This document shows positions 9,031-16,640 of a stretch of DNA of 64,000 nt, in pieces. The notes under the pieces are model-generated. The model worked only from the letters and a program-made list of their open reading frames with translations, ran no database searches and was not told the origin of the DNA. Numbering within the stretch: the first letter of the stretch is position 1; every line of letters starts with the position of its first letter. The stretch lies in NCBI RefSeq assembly GCF_001652915.1, contig NZ_BBQI01000012.1, forward strand, positions 1 through 64,000. The letters are read 5' to 3'. This DNA is from Cupriavidus sp. D384. Lineage in GTDB: Bacteria > Pseudomonadota > Gammaproteobacteria > Burkholderiales > Burkholderiaceae. Both the position numbers and the translations under genes were made by a program.

Positions 9031-9297
9031 ATGGACACGCTCAACATACGAAGAGTAGAGCAGTATCGGGGTCTAATACTGCATATGGCGGTGTTTCAGA
9101 TTGATGTCGATGATGAGCTGCCCGGGCACCATAGTTGGGGGTACTGCGTGGCAGTCGGAGAGCCGGCGAATTCAGAGAGTCCGTCTTTATGTGGGCCGTA
9201 CTATCACTCATCTCCATACCCGTCCTCCGCGGAGGCCGATACAGCTTGCATGCAGCGAGGACACCTTGCCGTTGACCTGCTACTTGGCACTATCTGA
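9031..9297 (+). CDS. Small hypothetical protein, YRG-type paralogue family
   Basis: 88 residues from ATG 9031. It has VEQYRGLILHMAVFQIDVD at the N-terminus, a HHSWGYCVAVG strand, and the helix ADTACMQRGHLAVDLLLGTI. It pairs best with the protein at 4551 (YRGMFVHTAVFEV and GRLAIDIVYG). The ribosome-binding site is weak. Function unknown. Confidence 0.6.
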   Translation: MDTLNIRRVEQYRGLILHMAVFQIDVDDELPGHHSWGYCVAVGEPANSESPSLCGPYYHSSPYPSSAEADTACMQRGHLAVDLLLGTI

Positions 9298-9505
9298 GCC
9301 TCTCATGTCGCAGGCGACGGAGTTCTCCATAGCCCAGGCGTAGACACCGCAGGGTTCGCATGGCCAGCTTGACGTCGCCGCCATCGCTGAGCATCGCCCG
9401 GACTCTGCCAATCTGGGCACAGACGCGCTCCCGCGCCCGCCACACTTCATCATCCAGCTCACTAGTGCTCCGCCCATATCTCGCTCGGTATCTTGCCTCG
9501 TACAT
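9290..9505 (-). CDS. Possible small helical protein
   Basis: 71 codons from ATG 9505, Arg- and Leu-rich and strongly helical (ELDDEVWRARERVCAQIGRV). It overlaps the end of the plus-strand gene at 9031 by 8 bp. There is no clear ribosome-binding site and no known family, so this is only a candidate. Confidence 0.35.
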   Translation of the reverse strand: MYEARYRARYGRSTSELDDEVWRARERVCAQIGRVRAMLSDGGDVKLAMRTLRCLRLGYGELRRLRHERLR

Positions 9506-9829
9506 GATCCGTGCCAATCCGTGCCTATCCCATCGCCACCTTACGGAAAGTCCGGCTGTCGGGCGCTGTCCACAATGCTTAGCTTATAGACATCGCACCC
9601 TGTATAGGGCCTGCCGGCCGGTGACCTCGGCGGCGGGACCGCTACGCCGTCAGAGCTTGCGATGCAAATGGGCGATGAGATCCTCCATCCCACGCCTATT
9701 ACTAAGTTTCGCTCAGATAATGTGAACCCAACGGCAGAGAAGCGAACGTCCGTTTCTGGAATGCGCTCGGTCATTCAGCGGCCCAGGTACCGTAGGCCGC
9801 TATGGGTCGGGTACGGCCTTCCGCCCAAG
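9298..9829. other. No firm gene; possible decayed copy
   Basis: Apart from the candidate at 9290-9505, a minus-strand stretch near 9620-9560 reads YTGCDVYKLSIVD, which may be a decayed start of another YRG-type small gene. Nothing else is supported. Confidence 0.35.
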
Positions 9830-10057
9830 CTAAGCCTTTCGCTCGATGCGGAAATGCTCGATCGACTGCCCGGCATTGACGGCGCGCTGCAGCCAATCCG
9901 GCAGATCGCCAACGCCATTCCAGACGTGGTCATCGGCGTCCCGGAACCGGACCACGCCCGAGGCGGAGTCTCCGGCCACGCCGGGAGCCTCGAAGCAGCC
10001 TGCCGCCAGGAGGTGCTCGTACGTCAGCCCGAGGCGGCCATCTGGGACTTGATCCAC
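9830..10057 (-). CDS. Small H-NS-like C-terminal-domain protein
   Basis: 75 residues from GTG 10057. The second half, VVRFRDADDHVWNGVGDLPDWL followed by QRAVNAGQSIEHFRI, resembles the DNA-binding C-terminal domain of H-NS-family proteins in Burkholderiales (a Y/F-R-D ... W-x-G-x-G ... P-x-W-L pattern). There is no N-terminal oligomerisation helix, and the first half (LTYEHLLAAGCFEAPG) is short. It could be a stand-alone DNA-binding module or a modulator of full-length H-NS proteins. Similarity is judged by eye. Confidence 0.55.
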   Translation of the reverse strand: MDQVPDGRLGLTYEHLLAAGCFEAPGVAGDSASGVVRFRDADDHVWNGVGDLPDWLQRAVNAGQSIEHFRIERKA

Positions 10058-10066
10058 AGGACCGCG

Positions 10067-10291
10067 TCAGCGCGCTCGCGCAAGGACTGGGCCCCGGCGA
10101 TTTCGTAATAAGCAGTTGGCATGGAGGGTGAAGAAAACACGGGCGAGAGAGTCCGTGGCAGCCGATTCTAGCCCATGCCCACCGCCCTGCCGGATTGCCA
10201 GATTGCCCGCCTTGCGCAGCCGCAGGGAGGTGTGAATCGGCAACGTTCCGTAATGGTACAGAGATAACACATATTCTCTCTGTACCGTCAT
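10067..10291 (-). CDS. Possible small hypothetical protein
   Basis: Frame from ATG 10291 (MTVQREYVLSLYHYGTLPIH) of about 75 residues ending in an Arg-rich tail. The N-terminal segment resembles that of the protein at 5412-5675. A degenerate form of the island leader element lies about 65 bp upstream. Coding status is uncertain. Confidence 0.35.
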   Translation of the reverse strand: MTVQREYVLSLYHYGTLPIHTSLRLRKAGNLAIRQGGGHGLESAATDSLARVFFTLHANCLLRNRRGPVLARAR

Positions 10292-10353
10292 CCGGGTACC
10301 AAACTCGCTTTCGCCAAAATGCCCCAACCGGCGGCGCCAGCTTCGGGGTTGCG

Positions 10354-10381
10354 AGTCGATGCGCACCTCGCGGGAAAGTAA
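10354..10381 (-). promoter_or_regulatory. Degenerate copy of the GTCGATGCG leader element
   Basis: Plus-strand GAGTCGATGCGCACCTCGCG then GGAAAG resembles the seven elements at 38-60 kb but lacks the GCGTC/GACGC pairing. It lies upstream of the ATG at 10291 in the same orientation. It may be a remnant or chance. Confidence 0.25.
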
Positions 10382-10435
10382 GGGCGATCGGCCGCGTGGC
10401 TGGCAGAGTGTCGAGTTCTCAATGAGATCAACGAC

Positions 10436-10570
10436 TTACGAGCGCAATCCGAAGTGTGCGAGGCGAATTTCTGTGGTTAGAACTCCATTGCCGAAAAGAA
10501 TCTTGGACTGTGATTCACAATATTCCTCGCTTTGTGCGCCTGCCAATATTGGAAATAGAATCGAAGCCAT
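10436..10570 (-). pseudogene. Truncated secreted protein, 5' fragment
   Basis: ATG 10570 gives MASILFPILAGAQSEEYCES and then KILFGNGVLTTEIRLAHFGL before a stop, 44 codons. The start looks like a signal peptide with cleavage after AGA. The body ends abruptly, so this seems to be the beginning of a longer exported protein that has lost its remainder. It follows the gene at 10596 on the same strand with a short gap. Confidence 0.4.
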
Positions 10571-10595
10571 TACAACGAGAGAAACAGGCGATGCG

Positions 10596-11183
10596 CTAAT
10601 TTTGTTCGCATAGTGATTCCCCGGAGTAGTTATCATAGATGTGGCCAGCGGCAATCTTCCTGGTTTCAATGTAGGACTGAAATCTGACCGGGGCGTTTAA
10701 GAGTTGAGCCTGTATTTCATTTGCCTCTCGGGCCCAATTGGCGCCAAACATTTGATTCAGGCATGCTGCAGCTTTTGAATATGAGTTCCAGTTTAGTTTT
10801 GCATCTGACGCGGATTTTGTTTCTAAGAGGTACGATTCGGCTGCGCGAGTGTACTGGTACATGGCAAAGCGTTGTCTACGATCCCTGTAGTTCGTATCAA
10901 TGTATCTTTGGACGTCATCGCGGATGCCATTGTTGTCGCTGTCGATTCCGTGGGTTGTCGCAGTAAAGTCGGTGGACTTAACACCAGGTCTGCTACTTTG
11001 ATCTTCCACTTTCACGAAAGCGCCTTGCGAAAGGAAATTTCGTTGGGCCAATCGGGAAGGGTCATTCTTCTCGCGGTGCTGAACCTCTGATTGGCTTGAA
11101 TTTGGCGGCGACAAAAATTTTATAGAAAAATATATCGTTAGAAGTGCCGCCGTTGAATATACGGCCAATGTCGTCTTCTTCAT
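10596..11183 (-). CDS. Membrane-anchored or exported protein with Asp-rich calcium-like motif
   Basis: 195 residues from ATG 11183. Residues 1-25 form a signal peptide or single N-terminal membrane anchor. The mid-region HGIDSDNNGIRDDVQRYID has the D-x-D-x-N-G-x-x-D-D spacing of calcium-binding dockerin or EF-hand-like loops. The C-terminus is helical with two Cys (KAAACLNQMF and SLCEQN). The segment is visibly AT-richer than its neighbours, suggesting recent acquisition. It probably acts in the periplasm; function unknown. Confidence 0.7.
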   Translation of the reverse strand: MKKTTLAVYSTAALLTIYFSIKFLSPPNSSQSEVQHREKNDPSRLAQRNFLSQGAFVKVEDQSSRPGVKSTDFTATTHGIDSDNNGIRDDVQRYIDTNYRDRRQRFAMYQYTRAAESYLLETKSASDAKLNWNSYSKAAACLNQMFGANWAREANEIQAQLLNAPVRFQSYIETRKIAAGHIYDNYSGESLCEQN

Positions 11184-11292
11184 GATGCCCCTGATGTATT
11201 CGTCGCGTTATATGCTAGAACTGATGAGGTTTTGTTTGCCACCCCCCACGAGGTCTGGTGCGCGATTACATTTTTATAAATCTGTTATAAGA

Positions 11293-11523
11293 ATGATGAA
11301 ATCGCTCCGATACGGCGCTGCCCTCATTTGCGTCGTCGCTGGCGTGGTTTTCGCTGTGTTACATATGCACCTTGTCTATTACGGCACCGATTCACGGCGC
11401 GCGTTTTTACTGACCGAAGGGACAAGCTACGCCATTCAATCTGTGCAGCATCATTTAGAATTCACGCTGGGAATGACGTACTCGTTGAACCCTACCGGCA
11501 AACCTCAACATTTCGCTCTTTGA
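11293..11523 (+). CDS. Small single-pass membrane protein
   Basis: 76 residues from ATG 11293. One hydrophobic helix (residues ~8-24, GAALICVVAGVVFAVLHM) is followed by a short polar domain. It is divergent from the AT-rich gene at 10596 and may belong to the same acquired patch. No family is recognised. Confidence 0.5.
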   Translation: MMKSLRYGAALICVVAGVVFAVLHMHLVYYGTDSRRAFLLTEGTSYAIQSVQHHLEFTLGMTYSLNPTGKPQHFAL

Positions 11524-11892
11524 GACCCGGGCCATTAGGCACAGCGCCCAACTAGCGGTTCGAATGGCTGGTTCGGAGCTATCCGACAGACTGCTAAGTG
11601 TCGTCACCGGCCGTTGCCCGGGAACCTGCAAGGGACTGCAATGGGTAGGTCACCGCCCACTCATCAAGACCCCGCTCTGTCCCGGACAGAAGCTCGGCGA
11701 TTGAATCTCGGCAATCAATGAATCGGCAAGATCCGAAACTGCCCCCGCACGAAAATGTTGGTCCTATGCTTGCGCTCTTCGGAGCCTGCTGTGGCCTCGC
11801 GCGCATCCTGAAAAAGATTGGCAACTCGCTGATCCATGGAGATCTCCGGCCGTCACATGCTGTAATCCCCTTTTCTGCCATGGAGATACGCG
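11524..11892. other. No gene recognised
   Basis: Intergenic; nothing coding is supported. Confidence 0.4.
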
Positions 11893-12084
11893 ATGGATGA
11901 CCATACCCAAATTCTCGTCTGCAAATGCGGCGTCACCGTCCGGATCCGCGAACTGCACTTTGAGATTGGAGGCAACCAGGCCGTGGACTGGGCGCCATGT
12001 CCACTGTGCTATCGGAAGCTCTACCAGATGAGCGTCGAAGGCGTCGTGTCAGCGGAGTTGGTTTCGGAAGCGGAGTGGGACTAG
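11893..12084 (+). CDS. Small zinc-ribbon-like protein
   Basis: 63 residues from ATG 11893, with GGAG 7 nt upstream. Two Cys pairs, CKCG (residues ~10-13) and CPLC (~36-39), could form one zinc ribbon. The rest is acidic at the C-terminus. Such proteins often act as small nucleic-acid or protein adaptors; the specific role is unknown. Confidence 0.6.
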   Translation: MDDHTQILVCKCGVTVRIRELHFEIGGNQAVDWAPCPLCYRKLYQMSVEGVVSAELVSEAEWD

Positions 12085-12150
12085 CGCCCGCCACGTGAGA
12101 GGTTCCGGCACAGGTGCAGAATGGGCTCCCATCCACTCCAGGAGTGAGTC

Positions 12151-12775
12151 ATGACTACCTCCCAACCATCTGTAAGCCGCCGTGCCCCGTGGAACAAGGG
12201 AAGACTGACGGGGCAGAAGCCCCTCTGAAACTGTCCGAGATTTGGGCAATCCGTACGCGCCTTCAGCTCACCGCTAGCACGAGAGACTTGGCGTTGTTCA
12301 ACCTCGCCATCGACAGCAAGCTGCGCGCTTGCGATTTGATTCGTCTCCGCGTACAAGATGTCAGCGTAGGAAACCAAGTTGGCATGCGTGCGACGGTCAT
12401 GCAACAGAAGACGCATCGACCTGTGCAATTTGAGATTACTGGACAGACTCGGGAATGCCTCCAGGCCTAGATACGCGCACGGGGATTGAGCTGCGGCGAC
12501 TTCTTGTTCCCCAGTCGTTTGCGCTCGTCGCCCCATCTATCGACCCGACAATATGCCCGGTTGGTCCATCGCTGGATAGCGTCAATCGGCCTTGACACTT
12601 CCGCTTATGGGACGCATTCAATCCGCGAACCAAGGTCTCGCTAATCTATAGACGGACCAGAAACCTGAGAGCTGTCCAACTACTCCTCGGGCATACAAAG
12701 CTCGAGAGTACCGTCCGGTATCTGGGAATTGAGGTAGATGACGCCTTGGAGATTGCTGAGCAAACTGAAGTCTAA
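12151..12775 (+). pseudogene. Short tyrosine recombinase (XerD-like integrase), broken
   Basis: This matches the ~200-residue integrase common on betaproteobacterial mobile elements: APWNKGRLTGQK near the start, then LKLSEIWAIRTRLQL, NLAIDSKLRACDLIRLRVQD (catalytic Arg), and at the end RTKVSLIYRRTRNLRAVQLL then LGHTKLESTVRYLGIEVDD (Arg, LGH and Tyr). There are three lesions: a 1-nt loss near 12220 after GQK, an in-frame TAG at 12469, and a 1-nt loss near 12629 in the T-H-S-I-R box. All catalytic residues are still legible, so decay is recent but the gene is dead. Confidence 0.85.
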
Positions 12776-13018
12776 CCATACTTCTGGCCGACAGGCGGGC
12801 GCTTGCCGGCCACGAAGAGCCGTTCGCCGATCTATCGAAGCCGACATTCAAAAAAACGGCTGGTGCACTTCGGAACCTGCCGATCCCGACACAGGCAAAC
12901 GGGCTTACGCTATGGCAGGTGTTCATCGATCGAGTACCGGTCCCTGTTGGGTGAGGACATAGCCCAAAGCTGCCCGGTAGATGGCTGTCACACGGATGTG
13001 CCACCGCAACCGGAGTTG

Positions 13019-14092
13019 TCACCCCGGTTGACCGGGGAACGCTCCTGACAGTCCGCGCGCAAGATCGCAGGCGTCATCCCAAAGACGGCGCGTCAACACC
13101 CCAGCGTCTTCCTCGCGGGCAAGAGCTGCCGCTTCTCCCGACCAGAGCAGCGAGAGATCGTCCTTTCCCGCCTTCTCGAAGATGGCGCGTACCGGATCGA
13201 TCGCACCGGTCGCGCGTGGGAACGCGGGGGCCTCGGGGTTCATCGGTCCATGCTCACGCATGAACCGCGTCATCTGCCCGCGTGCCGGTCGGCCTGTGTA
13301 AAGATTGGTGAGACGCGTCATGTCGTCGCGCCCAGCGCGTATCGCCGCGCGGTGCAGTTCGGAACGGCCAGCCTGAGGGGTCAGCAAGTAGGCAGTACCC
13401 AGTTGGACCGCGGTGGCGCCGAGCGCAAATGCCGCCGCGATGCCTCGACCATCGGCAATGGCGCCGGCGGCGACGACCGGCACCTTAACCGCGTCCACCA
13501 CTTGCGGCAACAGCGCAAAGAGGCCCGGTTGAGCGCCAATGTCATCGGTCAGGAACATCCCCCGATGGCCGCCGGCTTCCGCGCCTTGGGCAATGACAGC
13601 GTCGACGCCACGCGCCTCCAGCCAACGCGCCTCCTCGACCGTGGTGGCGGACGACAGGATCGTGGCGCCCGTGGCACGCACGCGCGACAGCAGGCTCTCC
13701 TCCGGCAGACCGAAATGAAAGCTCACAACCGCCGGTCGCATCTCTTCCAGCACCTCGCACATCGCCGCATCGAACGGCGCCCGCCCGGCTGCGCGCTGTG
13801 CGGCAGACAAGCTCAGGCCAGCTTCCTCGTAGTACGGTGCCAACCGCGCCACCCACCGTGCCTCGGCTTCATCGTCCGCTTCGGGCGGCGTGTGGCAGAA
13901 GAAATTGACGTTGAAGGGGGCCGATGTGGCCGCGCGGATGGCCTGCATCTGTTCTTTAAGGTGCTCCGCCCCAAGCGCGGCGCAGGCAAGCGAGCCGAGC
14001 CCGCCCGCTTCGCTGACGGCAATCACCAGTGGGCTCAGGGAGCCCACCATCGGGGCCTGAATGATCGGGAGGCGGGACGGAAGCATGCGCAT
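13019..14092 (-). CDS. Nitronate monooxygenase family FMN enzyme
   Basis: 357 residues, full length for the NMO (formerly 2-nitropropane dioxygenase) family, a TIM-barrel flavoprotein that oxidises alkyl nitronates using FMN and oxygen. Visible features: IIQAPMVG at the start (FMN phosphate side), the GGLGSL turn, the AQGAEAGGHRGMF loop near residue 170 carrying the conserved His, and VVAAGAIADGRGIAAAFALGA. Cytoplasmic. It stands alone between the integrase remnant and a small gene, both on other transcripts. The natural substrate cannot be told from sequence; some relatives are enoyl-ACP reductases, but the AGGHRG loop favours NMO. Confidence 0.9.
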   Translation of the reverse strand: MRMLPSRLPIIQAPMVGSLSPLVIAVSEAGGLGSLACAALGAEHLKEQMQAIRAATSAPFNVNFFCHTPPEADDEAEARWVARLAPYYEEAGLSLSAAQRAAGRAPFDAAMCEVLEEMRPAVVSFHFGLPEESLLSRVRATGATILSSATTVEEARWLEARGVDAVIAQGAEAGGHRGMFLTDDIGAQPGLFALLPQVVDAVKVPVVAAGAIADGRGIAAAFALGATAVQLGTAYLLTPQAGRSELHRAAIRAGRDDMTRLTNLYTGRPARGQMTRFMREHGPMNPEAPAFPRATGAIDPVRAIFEKAGKDDLSLLWSGEAAALAREEDAGVLTRRLWDDACDLARGLSGAFPGQPG

Positions 14093-14446
14093 AGTTTTTT
14101 ATCGGACAAGTCACTCGCGTATGACATTGTGCCCGATGCGGCAGATCCAGCCATTCCCCCCGCTCCCTTAATGGTTCTCGGCCGGCTCAGCCCTTCGCTC
14201 TGGTGTCAAATGCCTAAGCTCGGTCTGGGACGGCCGAAGTCCCTCGGACCGCGGGTAGCAAGGCGCCACCGTGAACGCCCGCGCAAGACACTAAACTTAG
14301 TCACACCGGCTGAACGACTCCATCAAGCAATGCTGGGCGCAAGCCTGACGCAATCACGTGTCAGTCGAGTCCTTCGACAGATATTTCCGAGAAACCTCTA
14401 AACAGTTCCGGTCTAGAGCCTCAAGCTGTTGGAGGTGCCAGGTGTC
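14093..14446. other. No gene recognised
   Basis: Upstream region of the nitronate monooxygenase gene; probably contains its promoter. Confidence 0.4.
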
Positions 14447-14716
14447 CTAGGATTCAAAGGGCCGCTCCACTATCAGCCCCGGTGTAACGCCTTCAATCTC
14501 CTGAGCGTCCACTACGCAATACCCATGAACGGTGAGGTCGTACAGAATCGCAGACGGACTCAACCCCAGCATCGGGGTTCTCGCATCAAGCTCCGAGTCG
14601 ACGGAGGTCTCGATGGTACCGAGCCAGATCAGAGCTTCGCGGGGGACTTGGGCGAGAGTGGTGCCAGCGCGCACAAATAATGCACGGGGACCATTGCGAT
14701 GGAGGGTGATGAACAT
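14447..14716 (-). CDS. Small hypothetical protein (intact copy)
   Basis: About 89 residues from ATG 14716, beginning MFITLHRNGPRALFVRAGTT. It has no signal peptide or metal motif. A degraded paralogue lies at 319-570. The fold is probably alpha/beta with a final helix (YDLTVHGYCVVDAQEI). GAGG precedes the start. Function unknown. Confidence 0.6.
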   Translation of the reverse strand: MFITLHRNGPRALFVRAGTTLAQVPREALIWLGTIETSVDSELDARTPMLGLSPSAILYDLTVHGYCVVDAQEIEGVTPGLIVERPFES

Positions 14717-15546
14717 GGCGACCTCAGCACAGAAAACGTCTAGCAGCTTTGCCGGTGAGCTCGTCTGAGCGTCACAAATATAGACCATCTAACCGTAACT
14801 GCGGAAGTTTCCATCACAGCGTGATTGACCGACTTCCGGAAAAGCGCCCGCTTCGAACGATCGTACGATTCCGCGCTATCGCCGCAGCACAATGCTCTTG
14901 GGCGACCCACAGTATCGGCGAGGCGTGCACCGAGCATTTGATATTTGGGGACTTATGTTTGGCGCTTCGGGACACCGCGGGAAGACCCTATTGAGCAGTG
15001 CAGCGGGATTGCAAGGCGCCAAGAGCGGGGGCGCTCGGAAACCACCGGCACGCTCGGAGCATCCACGTGCGGATAAAGCCCTGCCTTCGTAAAGTCAGTT
15101 GCACGGCGAGTATGTGATGCAAAAGCTACCAACACTCCGTAAGATCTCCATAGAGCGGCTCCAACCTGCCGGCACCACCGAAGGGGTTCTGAGTTTTCTC
15201 CTCCTTGGGGGACGCGACACGGGTTGTCATGCTGCTGCGAGCAAATAGTCGCCCCCATGAGCCTGCCGTGGACGCAAGGCGGCTTCAATAGAAACGAAAT
15301 GCGTCTGCGGTGGCCGTGAGGCGCGGTGCATAGCAGCCCGGTCCCGAATGCGGCCGCCTGTCGCTGCCGTTTGCCCGCACCGAGACTATGATGGAGAAGG
15401 CGGAATCCCGCCGGCCCACGCTTTTGCGGACGGTCCCATGCCTTGACGCTCATTCCTCCGATGCGCAATCCGCGCGTCTGGCAGATGAGCGAGCCACCTG
15501 CCTGGTCGTGCTACGTGTAGACGGCAGGCAGCAACAACAATATGAC
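14717..15546. other. No gene recognised
   Basis: Long open frames overlap on both strands here, but none contains recognisable motifs and their residue make-up looks like chance in GC-rich DNA. Confidence 0.35.
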
Positions 15547-15804
15547 ATGACGTTTCGCGGCGAGGGTTCGACCATGCGCACGGATCTGCCGGGGCTGCCC
15601 GGCCTGACTGTTGAAGAGCTGATCCAAGTCTTGCAGAGATTGGCCGATGAAGGAAGTGGCAGCCTGCCGGCACACGCGTTGATGGGCGACTTGACCGGTC
15701 CGATCCGGGGCGCCGGTGCTGTGCCGTCATGGGGCGCGGAAAATCGGACCGTGGTGCTCATCATGGCCGACGAGGATGATGTCACCGCAACAACTGGGAA
15801 ATGA
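15547..15804 (+). CDS. Small hypothetical acidic protein
   Basis: 85 residues from ATG 15547, or 76 from ATG 15574. It contains LTVEELIQVLQRLADEGSGS and a strand ENRTVVLIMADEDD. No known family. The layout (helix, loop, acidic strand) resembles small phage or plasmid accessory proteins, but that is only an impression. Confidence 0.5.
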   Translation: MTFRGEGSTMRTDLPGLPGLTVEELIQVLQRLADEGSGSLPAHALMGDLTGPIRGAGAVPSWGAENRTVVLIMADEDDVTATTGK

Positions 15805-15859
15805 TGCCGTGGCGCTCGTTTCGCCAGGCGATACGTTTCGCTAGATCATTGGGCTTGCC

Positions 15860-16069
15860 ATGCTGGACGAGGACGAATGGAAGGCACGCGTGATGGCCAC
15901 CCGGACCCTACTGTGCCCTCGCTGTGAGTCGACACGCGTTACTTACGGCGCGTGCGCGGTGGGCCCCACCGCGATCCACCAGGAATATACGTGTGAAGGC
16001 TGCCAGCATGCGTTCTCTGGCCTGTTTGCCTTGGTGACCTATTACGACGACTTTCCGTGCCAGCGCTAG
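15860..16069 (+). CDS. Small zinc-ribbon protein
   Basis: 69 residues from ATG 15860. CPRC (residues ~19-22) and CEGC (~45-48) frame a beta-rich segment typical of a zinc ribbon (transposase- or TFIIS-like fold). Function unknown, perhaps nucleic-acid binding. Confidence 0.6.
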   Translation: MLDEDEWKARVMATRTLLCPRCESTRVTYGACAVGPTAIHQEYTCEGCQHAFSGLFALVTYYDDFPCQR

Positions 16070-16142
16070 CTAGCCGCGCTGTGTCGCGTGACCTGAAAGA
16101 CGGCCAGGCAGACACTGCGCGAACCATCTCATCCTCCGAAAG

Positions 16143-16574
16143 ATGGAAGGACTCATCGCCGAAATGATTGTTCTGCCACTTGTACGTCTGCTGTACTCCT
16201 ATCAGACAACCGATCTTTTCGACGAATCGTTCCAATATAGTGAAGGCCTCAAACCCATCCCGAACGGAAATCCCTCAGTACTGGTGTCAGTTCCAGAACG
16301 GGCATTTCTCGAACTCGTGAGCGACGTGGGCAAGGGCCAAACGCTCGAAGAGGTCCAGAACATCCTCGTCACCATGCGCAGCCTCCGTGCGCCTGTCCTC
16401 CACATGTTCATGCAGCACTGCACACGCATCAAAGTGCTCAAACTGGCGAGAACGCTGGGGGAGGATAGCGGATTTGACTGGGGCAAAGACCTTCAACAGT
16501 ACGTCGATCAGCGTAGTCAGGGGAAGCGGTGGTCCAACAAGATGAATGACGTGCGTATCACACTAAAGCCATGA
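16143..16574 (+). CDS. AbiEi-like antitoxin, C-terminal part only
   Basis: 143 residues. From residue ~50 the sequence SVPERAFLELVSDVG ... LRAPVLHMFMQHCTRIKVLK ... GKRWSNKMNDVRITL follows the C-terminal domain of AbiEi-type (type IV) antitoxins and transcriptional regulators: SPERAxLELL, a C-x-x-[VI]-K-V-x-[RK] stretch, then GKR ... V. The N-terminal winged-helix domain is absent and no AbiEii nucleotidyltransferase toxin follows. This is likely an orphan or truncated antitoxin beside an unrelated hipBA locus. Recognition is by motif only. Confidence 0.55.
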   Translation: MEGLIAEMIVLPLVRLLYSYQTTDLFDESFQYSEGLKPIPNGNPSVLVSVPERAFLELVSDVGKGQTLEEVQNILVTMRSLRAPVLHMFMQHCTRIKVLKLARTLGEDSGFDWGKDLQQYVDQRSQGKRWSNKMNDVRITLKP

Positions 16575-16640
16575 ACGATAGCAGTGGCAATTGCTTGATG
16601 GCTTCCCACGTAGATGACCGAGCCTATTCCGTGATTGAGA

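Noticed and set aside
13250..14401. A 383-codon open frame on the plus strand
   Set aside because: It is antisense to the nitronate monooxygenase gene, which has clear family motifs. The plus frame is Arg/His-rich with no known motif, as expected for a shadow in GC-rich DNA.
14953..15468. A 171-codon minus-strand frame
   Set aside because: No ribosome site or motif, and overlapping frames of similar length exist; not supported as a gene.
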